From Bacillus sp. Marseille-Q3570 (GTDB lineage Bacteria; Bacillota; Bacilli; Bacillales; Fictibacillaceae), in contig NZ_CAMGYZ010000024.1 in the NCBI RefSeq assembly GCF_946151055.1, positions 1 to 50,130 on the forward strand: a stretch of DNA of 50,130 nt, written 5' to 3'. This document shows, one piece after another, positions 16,688 through 23,448 of this stretch. The notes under the pieces are model-generated. The model was not told where the DNA came from. It searched no databases and was given only the letters and a program-made list of their open reading frames with translations. Numbering within the stretch: position 1 is the first letter of the stretch; each line of letters begins with the position of its first letter. Both the position numbers and the translations under genes were made by a program.

Positions 16688-16716
16688 CGCAAACTCATAT
16701 GAGTTTGCGTTTTTTC
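16686..16716 (+). terminator. Terminator of the toxin-antitoxin pair
   Basis: Perfect hairpin AACGCAAACTC / GAGTTTGCGTT followed by TTTTTC. It begins at the toxin stop codon. Confidence 0.85.
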
Positions 16717-16861
16717 TTATCAGGCTACTGAACAGTAGGATATCAGCGAAATCAGTTCAGCTACTGGATAGGTTGCATAGTGTACCCGTATGCTACTGGC
16801 AGCACTGGTCAGTGCATAAACTTCATCTCCATGTACCCGCCTCATTTACTGCCACCCCCTT

Positions 16862-17345
16862 TGATTGCACACCACCGTATGTACGGATCCGTATACAGCG
16901 GTTCCTAAAGTCTGACGGACAATGGTTTCCTCTTCATTGTCCGTTATACTTTTCTGTCTCTCCGTTCCTCATCTTCTTTCAACATTCCTGCTGTTTTCAC
17001 CAGAATTCACCGGTTATCCTTTCAAGGAGTTCCTCTTGGTCATCTGTTTCATTAAGGGATAAGCAAATTGAGGTTATTCCACATACCTTTGGGTTTCAGC
17101 CCTTCTCATTTGGTTTGGTACTATGGCTTCTGCTGCCTTCTGACAGTTCAACAGACGTTCACACGAATGCTTACAGTGTCCTTCACTCTTATCTGTCAGA
17201 CCTCCCAGGGTAAGTTCCTAAGAGCGGAGTTTTGCCGCCGACTTCCTTCAGCTTCTGGGTCGCCCTAGACACCCTTGTCTTAAGCTAACTGCTACTACTG
17301 CCTTCGGGACTTGAACCCTATAGAACATATGCATGCCTGGCACAC
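16862..17345 (-). mobile_element. Degenerate ORF-less group IIC intron
   Basis: On the minus strand it begins GTGTGCCAGGCATG and shows domain I blocks TATAGGG, AGTCCCGAA, AACAGTTAGC-like CAGTTAGCTTAA, CAAGGGTGTC, CTGAAGGAAG, CGGCAAAAC and GGGAGGTCTG. It ends in a domain V-like hairpin (AACCGCTGTATACGG / CCGTACATACGGTGG, 16905-16872). These match my memory of the Oceanobacillus-type group IIC intron. The stretch between GGAAC and TTACCC is ~110 nt shorter than in that intron, and domain IV holds only a hairpin instead of the reverse transcriptase ORF. It starts 4 nt after a terminator, the usual IIC target. The 3' end is unclear; 16717-16861 is unassigned, with three GCTACTG copies (16724, 16760, 16792). 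Confidence 0.7.
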
Positions 17346-17349
17346 CCAC

Positions 17350-17377
17350 AAAAAACTACTCATAAAAAATGAGTAGT
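17350..17377 (-). terminator. Terminator of the leftward island operon
   Basis: Minus strand hairpin ACTACTCAT / ATGAGTAGT with TTTTTT, directly after the stop of the 17378-17626 gene. The group IIC intron starts just past its T tract. Confidence 0.85.
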
Positions 17378-17626
17378 TTAATCAAGGTATTCAATTTCAG
17401 ATACATCTAGTTCTAATGGTTTCTTTCGTGGAATGTTCATATAAACAATGGTATCACCAGGTTTTGTTTGTTCATCTAATATCCGTTTCACTTGTTCCTC
17501 TGTCCCCTCAATCTCTAAAGAAGGCACCCATACTGTTCCATTTTGCAAGTCCCTTTGGACAAGTATAAGCGACTGATTAGATTGCTTCATCTGTTGTTCA
17601 AGCTTCTCGACTCTTCTTTTTAGCAA
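17378..17626 (-). CDS. Small island protein, unknown
   Basis: An 82-residue protein: an N-terminal coiled-coil-like helix (MLKRRVEKLEQQMKQ) followed by a mixed alpha/beta part (GTVWVPSLEIEGTEEQVKRI, DTIVYMNIPRKKP). TTG start 2 nt after the upstream stop, preceded by AAAGGGGG, so translation is coupled. Last gene of the leftward operon. Not recognised. Confidence 0.55.
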   Translation of the reverse strand: MLKRRVEKLEQQMKQSNQSLILVQRDLQNGTVWVPSLEIEGTEEQVKRILDEQTKPGDTIVYMNIPRKKPLELDVSEIEYLD

Positions 17627-17628
17627 TG

Positions 17629-17997
17629 TTATCCCCCTTTCTTCACTTCATTTTCTAACCTAATTAGTCGGTTAGTCAGTTCATCGATTTCAAAGGACTT
17701 ATACGACAAATCGAGGATGATTTTTGCTGCACTGATTCGGTTTACTGGAGGTGTTTCATCATCATTCATAAGCTTTTGCAATGTATCAACTGCTTCAGAA
17801 GTAATATTCTGCAAACGTGCAGTTGCTTGATTCAAAACTTCTTTTCTAGCTTCTCGATATGCAGTTTCAAATTCAGGTAACTTTAACCATCTGAAAATCG
17901 TCGCTTCACCTACATTTGCAATATGCGCTGCGTGTTTTATCGTAGGTGATGAGAGAAGGGCCATTATAGCCCTTTCCTTCTTCGAAGAAAGTCTCAT
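17629..17997 (-). CDS. HTH protein, phBC6A51/small-terminase-like
   Basis: A 122-residue protein. The N-terminus (ERAIMALLSSPTIKHAAHIA, NVGEATIFRWLKLPEF) is a helix-turn-helix of the kind found in the phBC6A51 family and in phage small terminase subunits. The second half is a helical region with a leucine-rich end (LTNRLIRLENEVKK). Start and upstream stop share one base (TAATG). In phage satellites a terS gene often closes the operon, which would suit this position, but a plain regulator is equally possible. Confidence 0.6.
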   Translation of the reverse strand: MRLSSKKERAIMALLSSPTIKHAAHIANVGEATIFRWLKLPEFETAYREARKEVLNQATARLQNITSEAVDTLQKLMNDDETPPVNRISAAKIILDLSYKSFEIDELTNRLIRLENEVKKGG

Positions 17998-18344
17998 TAG
18001 CTATCACATCCTATCATGCTTGGATTTGAGTATATGAATATCTCGGTATGTGAACCTTGCTCATGATCTAATCTATAAGCTTCGAGAGGAAACTCTTCCT
18101 CCAATGTATACATTTCATGTTTGATATCTTCTAGGCAATCCCACCCCTCCACTTCATTTAGGCCAAGGAAGACCCCACCAGTGTCTTTCCCCGATTCGTA
18201 TATACATAGAACATCTGAATCACTCACCTCGATATAGGCATTTCTGATAACATTACAGATCAACATACCGTCCGTTCCATTATGCTCAACCTTTATAATT
18301 TTCCCCTTAAATTGCCGGAACATAAAATCTAGATATTTTGTCAT
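17997..18344 (-). CDS. Island protein, unknown
   Basis: A 115-residue acidic protein, beta-rich in its first half (GKIIKVEHNGTDGMLICNVI), with Cys at scattered positions and no visible motif. It overlaps the upstream gene by 4 bp (ATGA) and the downstream gene by 1 bp. Not recognised. Confidence 0.55.
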   Translation of the reverse strand: MTKYLDFMFRQFKGKIIKVEHNGTDGMLICNVIRNAYIEVSDSDVLCIYESGKDTGGVFLGLNEVEGWDCLEDIKHEMYTLEEEFPLEAYRLDHEQGSHTEIFIYSNPSMIGCDS

Positions 18345-18553
18345 CTTCCATTCTCCTTTTTATAACGATTTTTTTTATATACTTTAATTTTTTCATTTAT
18401 TTTTCTGCTCGCTGTGGATAATAAGTGCTCAAATTTAGTAAGATCATCTTGCATGTGTAAAGATTTTTCTTCGTAAATAAAATAATCTAGCACAATCAGT
18501 AACGTTTCTTCGTTATAAACAATTCCGTCTGCATAGAGGTCTCTTATTTTCAT
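18341..18553 (-). CDS. Small island protein, unknown
   Basis: A 70-residue, helical, charged protein (MKIRDLYADGIVYNEETLLI start, lysine-rich end). Its ATG overlaps the out-of-frame end of the helicase gene (TAATG at 18555-18551), and its stop overlaps the next start. Not recognised. Confidence 0.5.
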   Translation of the reverse strand: MKIRDLYADGIVYNEETLLIVLDYFIYEEKSLHMQDDLTKFEHLLSTASRKINEKIKVYKKNRYKKENGR

Positions 18554-19834
18554 TACACGTGCCCTTCTAGGATATCCTTGAACAAATTTGTTTCCCTCTC
18601 AAAGAACAGCTCAACTGTCCCTAACGGTCCGTTCCGATTTTTAGCTACGATTGCTTCGATAATATTCGAGTTATCTTCCTGAAGGGTAATAGTCATCTCG
18701 ATACAGAAATATAATCACATCAGCATCTTGTTCAATTTCTCCACTTTCTCGAATATCTGACAACATCGGTCTTTTATTCTGACGGTATTCAACACTTCGG
18801 TTAAGCTGGGACAGTAATAAAACACTGCAATTAAATTCTCGAGCAATTTCCTTTAATCCTCGACTCAACTCACCAACCTCTTGAGTACGATTATTTCTTC
18901 CTTTCGTTTTTATCAAGGTCAAATAATCGATTACTACCAGGTGTTTCTTATCGGGATACTTATCAATGTTACGGATTATCTCCCCCCTGATATCTACTAA
19001 TGTCGGTGAAGGTCGGTCAAAGATGCTTATGTTATTTTTCAACATTGTTGTTTGAGCCTGTTCGAATCGTCTCCAATCCTCTGCATTAAATCGTTCAGGA
19101 GCATTTTTTAGTTTCAATGAATCGATCCCACCAATCATTGAAAGTAGTCTTTTCACAATCAAGTCAGCATTCATTTCCAGAGAAAAGACATTGACAAAGT
19201 GATCAGACTTCGCAGCTGCATAGGCAGTACATAATGCGAATGATGTTTTTCCCACTGAGGGTCTTGCAGCTAAGATATTCAGCTCCTGAAGTTGCCAACC
19301 GTCAAGAATTGTATTTAAGGGATCGAATCCCGATTCGATGCCAGATAGTCCTTGTCTTTTTGTAATAAGATCTTCAGAAACTTTGAGGATGGAATCATCT
19401 AAATCAAACGAAACAATAGTAGTGTTTTCGAATAACGCTGAAATTTCACTAATATATGCTTCCAACTTCGATAAATCCTTCCCACTGGTAATCTCTTCTT
19501 GAATTTTTGTAATCGTAGATTTCGCTTCCCTTACCCGATAAGAATCCATTACATATCGTTCATAATAATGAAAGTTTTTGATGTGGCAGTCAAAGTGTGC
19601 TAATTCAGAAAGGTATGCTGTACCCCCAAACAGGACGATATCCGATCCTATTTGGGTATATACAGATACAACATCAATTGGTTCATCTGCATCATGGAGC
19701 TTGATCATAGCTTCAAAGATCTGCTTGTGAACAGGGTCTGTAAAATGTGGGGGTTCTAAGGTGGTTTCTTTTATCAGACTACCTTTCTTTAGAAGACTCG
19801 ATAGTACTGATTTTTCTGCTTGAAGATTCTCCAC
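18553..19834 (-). pseudogene. DnaB-like replicative helicase, frameshifted near C-terminus
   Basis: GTG start with AGGAGG at good distance. The N-terminal domain (AEKSVLSSLL) and RecA-like domain are typical of DnaB: Walker A ARPSVGKTSF, Walker B HLVVIDYLTLI, LLLSQLNRSVE, and RPMLSDIRESGEIEQDADVI. The frame then reads DDYYPSGR and stops at 18671. In the +1 frame it goes on as EDNSNIIEAIVAKNRNGPLG and TVELFFERETNLFKDILEGHV to a TAA at 18553. That tail is the conserved DnaB end, and its stop overlaps the next gene's ATG, so the full reading is ancestral. One extra base near 18674-18682 (mutation or read error) explains it. It would be the element's own replication helicase. Confidence 0.8.
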
Positions 19835-20093
19835 GGGCCTCCTCCTCCCATTTTTTCACTTTCAACTGATATGCTTTCTTTTCCATTTCATACGACTTAG
19901 GAGCACTTATGTGTGCAATAGCCGGAGGGAACTTTTCATTCTTCAAATGGTTTTCTGTGTTCCTCATAACCAGGGCTGGATTGTCATTCTTTAATAAACT
20001 CGTCCATAGATCGATTTTTCTTTGAGTTACTTCGAATGATGGGAATACGTCTCTTATTGTTTTAAAAACCTCTATGGTTTGTTTTTTATTCAT
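19779..20093 (-). CDS. Phage-type helicase loader (G39P-like)
   Basis: A 104-residue protein with the N-terminal block QTIEVFKTIRDVFPSFEVTQ and LVMRNTENHLKNEKFPPAIA, the pattern of SPP1 G39P-like loaders that bring the replicative helicase to the initiator. The C-terminal part is charged and flexible. The ATG at 20093 overlaps the upstream stop by 8 bp; longer readings inside the upstream gene lack ribosome sites. Its end overlaps the DnaB-like gene by 56 bp. Order initiator-loader-helicase supports the call. Confidence 0.65.
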   Translation of the reverse strand: MNKKQTIEVFKTIRDVFPSFEVTQRKIDLWTSLLKNDNPALVMRNTENHLKNEKFPPAIAHISAPKSYEMEKKAYQLKVKKWEEEARGESSSRKISTIESSKER

Positions 20094-20796
20094 TGGTTTC
20101 AAATGCCTCCCAATTAATTTTTTCATTTTGATATTGTTGTTTTTTGAATGAATAAAATGGTTCTGCTTCATCCATGAAACGTATAAAGTTATTTGGTTTC
20201 ATGAAATCCTGCAAAGTCCATTTATAGTCAAAGAAATAAGCTGCGTTTTCCAAGATAACTTTGTAATTGTCGATTGCTTTCGTAAGATCGTCTGTTGTAT
20301 ACTCCATCAAAGCTTTCTTCAAACAGGAATTCATTTTTGTAGTCATCGATCTATGAACGATGATATTTTTGAAATTCCAATAATCGTATATAAATTTTAT
20401 TTGATCATTTTTTTCATTATTGGTTGTATCACTATTGAAGTCGCTTTTTGGTTTATTACTGGTTTTTCCTTCCTGATAATCGTTGTAGTTACATATGATG
20501 ATCGTGGTCTTTTTTGTATCCGATACCTTACGAATCATCGACTCCTCTTCAAGAAGCATAAGGTAGGATCTCAATTTCGTTTTGGACCACCTCCACCTCT
20601 GCATGAGCTTCAGTTCAGATGTAATCAAACTGCCCCTTTTTACGGTAATCATCTCATTACCAAGAAGGAATTTTTTGTCCTTGTGATTTGCTAACAAAAG
20701 CAAATCGATCCATGCTTCAAATTTAGAGAACTTCCTTCCCTCGAGAAATAAAGGGTTTTGCAAGATTTTTCGGTGTAGGCTAATCCATCCTTGCAT
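20086..20796 (-). CDS. Phage replication initiator (DnaD-like)
   Basis: A 236-residue protein. MQGWISLHRKILQNPLFLEG and the winged-helix part (WIDLLLLANHKDKKFLLGNE, RGSLITSELKLMQRWRWSKT) are typical of Firmicutes phage replication proteins. After an Asn/Thr/Ser linker follows a C-terminal conserved domain (IYDYWNFKNIIVHRSMTTKM, then WTLQDFMKPNNFIRFMDE). It would bind the element's origin and recruit the loader and helicase. No separate origin with iterons was found by eye. Confidence 0.75.
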   Translation of the reverse strand: MQGWISLHRKILQNPLFLEGRKFSKFEAWIDLLLLANHKDKKFLLGNEMITVKRGSLITSELKLMQRWRWSKTKLRSYLMLLEEESMIRKVSDTKKTTIIICNYNDYQEGKTSNKPKSDFNSDTTNNEKNDQIKFIYDYWNFKNIIVHRSMTTKMNSCLKKALMEYTTDDLTKAIDNYKVILENAAYFFDYKWTLQDFMKPNNFIRFMDEAEPFYSFKKQQYQNEKINWEAFETNE

Positions 20797-20806
20797 ATTT
20801 ACCGCC

Positions 20807-21046
20807 TTACCTTTGGAGTTTTCTCAATCCTGTACTTGAAAACTGGGATTGATCATTACCCTCTATAGAGCTTGATTCCTGGGCTTTAATCCATTCGGAA
20901 AGCCCTTCTTTACTGAATAATACTCGTTTACCAACCCGGTAATGGGGTATTCTTTTTCTTTTGGCCATTTCAAGAATTAGCCAGTACGACACATTTACGT
21001 ATTCAGCCGCTTGTTTGGCTGTTAATGTTTGTCTCTCCATTTTCAT
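20807..21046 (-). CDS. Excisionase-like HTH protein
   Basis: A 79-residue protein with the MerR/Xis-type winged helix: LTAKQAAEYVNVSYWLILEM followed by KRIPHYRVGKRVLFSKEGLS. Such proteins act as recombination directionality factors or small regulators in integrative elements. ATG at 21046 follows AAAGG; it overlaps the upstream gene by 44 bp. It could as well be a regulator of the replication operon. Confidence 0.7.
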   Translation of the reverse strand: MKMERQTLTAKQAAEYVNVSYWLILEMAKRKRIPHYRVGKRVLFSKEGLSEWIKAQESSSIEGNDQSQFSSTGLRKLQR

Positions 21047-21227
21047 CAACGCCTTTCTTTTGAATTTTTTTAATTGCTTTCAGGATTTGTTCCTTTTTTT
21101 TGTCATTTAACTCTTTTCTCAGAAGTCTTGAAAAATTACCATCATTCAAGCCGAGCTCATAAGCAACTTGCCAGTGAAAAATACCTTTGTGCTTCATTGT
21201 TTCTCGAATATCTCTATTCGCTAACAT
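21003..21227 (-). CDS. Small HTH protein of phage type
   Basis: A 74-residue protein. NRDIRETMKHKGIFHWQVAY and ELGLNDGNFSRLLRKEL form a helix-turn-helix often seen early in Firmicutes phage replication operons. AAGGAG is before the ATG. First gene leftward from the divergent control region at 21228-21332. Confidence 0.7.
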   Translation of the reverse strand: MLANRDIRETMKHKGIFHWQVAYELGLNDGNFSRLLRKELNDKKKEQILKAIKKIQKKGVDENGETNINSQTSG

Positions 21228-21273
21228 TTAATTGCTCCTTTCCCTTGTTGTTGTTTTCTCTATTATGGTAATA

Positions 21274-21314
21274 TTGAAATGTAATCCAAGAAAGCTTATA
21301 AAGGGATTACATTT
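21274..21314 (+). promoter_or_regulatory. Divergent control region: promoter with 11-bp inverted repeat
   Basis: Rightward promoter TTGAAA (21274-21279), 17-bp spacer, TATAAA (21297-21302). Perfect 11-bp arms AAATGTAATCC (21277-21287) and GGATTACATTT (21304-21314) with 16 bp between them flank the -10, so a bound dimer or tetramer would block it. The left arm also covers a likely -35 (TTGGAT) of the leftward promoter. A switch operator is inferred. Confidence 0.6.
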
Positions 21315-21332
21315 TTAAAGGGAGTGTTTTTT

Positions 21333-22271
21333 ATGCCTCTAAGGCAAGTACTACAACCGTATGCTACTTGGTTCAGGTACAAATATGAAATTCAACAAGA
21401 AAAAGGTGAAAAAGTTATTGTTTCAACAGGATCGATTGAGGATTGGAAATACGATCCATTTTCGGAAGAAATCTTACCTAAACGTCCCCAAAAAGGATCT
21501 GAACATGATTTAAGTTGCCCCCATGTTGCTCTTGCAAGATTAGATACATCTGATGAAAATTCCATACTAAATTTTGTAAATCGTTTTGGGTTACTAGGCT
21601 TGTGGAAGTTCGAAAAATATTGTATGGCTCCAGGACTACCTGATATCGGCTTTATACCAAGATTTAAAGAAGTCGAGTTATCTAAATGGTTTGTCCAACC
21701 GAATAAGATAGGTAATCAAAAATATCGAGAGCCTCTTTCAATTTTTATTAAAGCTATAGAGGATTTTAAAGAAATCCTATCTACTATTGAAGAGATAGAG
21801 ATGGGAGAAGTAAAAAGTGATGATAAAGAAGCAATTTTAGAACTCGAACTTCAAGAATATTTGAAAGGAATTAGGTTTAACGGAATGTCCATAGTTAAGT
21901 CTGAAAAAAGATGGGTCCAATCGTTTGCGGTAAATTCCTTGCTTAGCGCTATTTATTTTCGTATACAGCTTGAGAAAATATCAGGACGTGGCATTAGAGT
22001 CTGCCAAAAAAACCGTTGTGGGAAATTTTTCATAAGCGAAAACCCTGAAGCTAAATACTGTAGTGATAAATGTAAGAATGCACAATTAAGGCATGAACAT
22101 GAGCAGCGGAGAATTAAAAATGTATTACTAGATGAATTTAACTCTTACGATTTAAACATCATTGAAAATATAATTAACTCACTACAAGAAAAAGGGGTGA
22201 CTGGTGAAAAAAGAATTATGAAACAATTGAAAGAACGATTAACAAAGGAGGATAAGCTAAATGGCAGGTAG
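21333..22271 (+). CDS. Zinc-finger protein, candidate element regulator
   Basis: A 312-residue protein. The N-terminal ~210 residues match nothing I know. Then comes CQKNRCGKFFISENPEAKYC with SDKC, giving C224, C229, C243 and C247, followed by a basic helix (RHEHEQRRIK). This looks like a CGNR-type zinc ribbon, a nucleic-acid-binding module. ATG at 21333 follows GGGAG. It stands where a phage or satellite repressor usually stands, divergent from the replication operon, and overlaps int by 11 bp. Regulator is an inference from position and the zinc finger; there is no classic HTH repressor in the element. Confidence 0.6.
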   Translation: MPLRQVLQPYATWFRYKYEIQQEKGEKVIVSTGSIEDWKYDPFSEEILPKRPQKGSEHDLSCPHVALARLDTSDENSILNFVNRFGLLGLWKFEKYCMAPGLPDIGFIPRFKEVELSKWFVQPNKIGNQKYREPLSIFIKAIEDFKEILSTIEEIEMGEVKSDDKEAILELELQEYLKGIRFNGMSIVKSEKRWVQSFAVNSLLSAIYFRIQLEKISGRGIRVCQKNRCGKFFISENPEAKYCSDKCKNAQLRHEHEQRRIKNVLLDEFNSYDLNIIENIINSLQEKGVTGEKRIMKQLKERLTKEDKLNGR

Positions 22272-23423
22272 TATCGAGAAAAGAGGGAAAAATTCTTGGA
22301 GGTTGGTTGTCAGTAATGGGCTTGACCATTCAGGTAAAAGAATCAAGAAAACAAAAACAGTAAAAGGGAAAACTAAACGTGAAGCTGAAAAAGAGCTTGC
22401 AAAATTTATTGCCGAAATTGAGTCGGGACATTATCTCGATCCTTCAAAACTTACATTCAGTTTATACGCCGAACGTTGGATGCGAGATTACGGGGAAAAA
22501 GAGCTTTCTCCTACTACACTTAAAAGGTATCGGGATTTCTTGGAAACTCGTATTATTCCTGCAATGGGGCACCTGAAATTGGAGAACATAAAACCGCTTC
22601 ATCTTCTTGAGTTTTATAAAAGCCTTGGGGAAAATGGAGTACGGGCTGATGGTAAACCTGGTGGATTATCAACTCAGACTATCACGCATCATCATAGACT
22701 GATTTCAGCAATGCTCCAGGATGCGGTAGAATGGCAGTTGATAACACTTAACCCTACATCTAGGGTTAAGCCCCAAAAGTCCGAAGAAGCCAAATGGAAT
22801 ACTATGATGAAGCTCAGACTGCTGAACTTCTCAAAGTAATAAAAGATGAACCGCTGAAATATAACGTCTTAATCAATCTCGCCATAGCTACTGGCCTTAG
22901 AAAAGGAGAATTACTCGGGCTTGAATGGTCTCATGTCGATTTTGATAAAAAAACTATAGAGGTTAAACAATCGAGCCTTTATGTAAAAGGGAAAGGAGTT
23001 TTTACCAAACCACCCAAAAACGAATCTTCTGTAAGAACAATATCGATTCCCTCTTCTATCACATCTTTGTTACGTACATATAAGATACATCAAAAAGAAG
23101 AAAGTATGAAAGTTAGGGATGAATGGCACCAATCCGACAGGTTGTTCACAACATGGAATGGTATGCCAATGCATCCAAACACCATAAATAATTGGTTCCC
23201 AAAGTTCTTGAAGAGAAATAACCTTACACCTCTCCCTTTCCATGGTTTAAGACATACTGCTGCTACATTACTCATAGGAAAAGGTGTGCATGTGAAAACG
23301 ATAAGTAACCGTCTAGGACATAGTAATATATCTACCACAATGGACATCTATGGTCATGCGCTTAAAAGTTCTGATGAAGAAGCTGCAAATAAGCTGGACG
23401 ATATTTTTATTCAAGAAAGTTAA
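22261..23423 (+). pseudogene. int: Tyrosine integrase, frameshifted
   Basis: AAAGGAGG precedes the ATG. Order: AP2-like arm-binding domain (SIEKRGKNSWRLVV), SAM-like core-binding domain (LTFSLYAERWMRDY), catalytic domain with R in ATGLRKGELLGLEW, HGLRHTAATLL (H-x-x-R), GHSNISTTMDIYGH (H and Tyr nucleophile). The first frame ends at 22839, and the catalytic part continues in the -1 frame from ATGGAATACTATG (22794). Restoring one A in the AAA at 22792-22794 would join them into ~387 residues. No slippery heptamer is present, so a real mutation or read error is likely. It would have integrated the island at tRNA-Arg. Confidence 0.85.
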
Positions 23424-23448
23424 AGGAGCCCTTTTAAAGGCTCCTTCT
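23423..23448. terminator. Bidirectional terminator between int and hsdR
   Basis: Hairpin AAGGAGCC / GGCTCCTT, followed by TCTTT rightward and TTTAACTTTC leftward. It separates the convergent int and hsdR genes. Confidence 0.75.

Noticed and set aside
16773-17213. Open frame of 146 codons on the plus strand
   Set aside because: It is the reverse complement of the group IIC intron; composition is not protein-like and no ribosome site is present.
20353-20694. 113-codon plus-strand frame opposite the replication initiator
   Set aside because: Hydrophobic shadow of the AT-rich initiator gene; no ribosome site.
22794-23423. Separate second recombinase gene starting at 22794
   Set aside because: The ATG has no ribosome site, and the sequence is the exact continuation of the upstream integrase after one base is restored.
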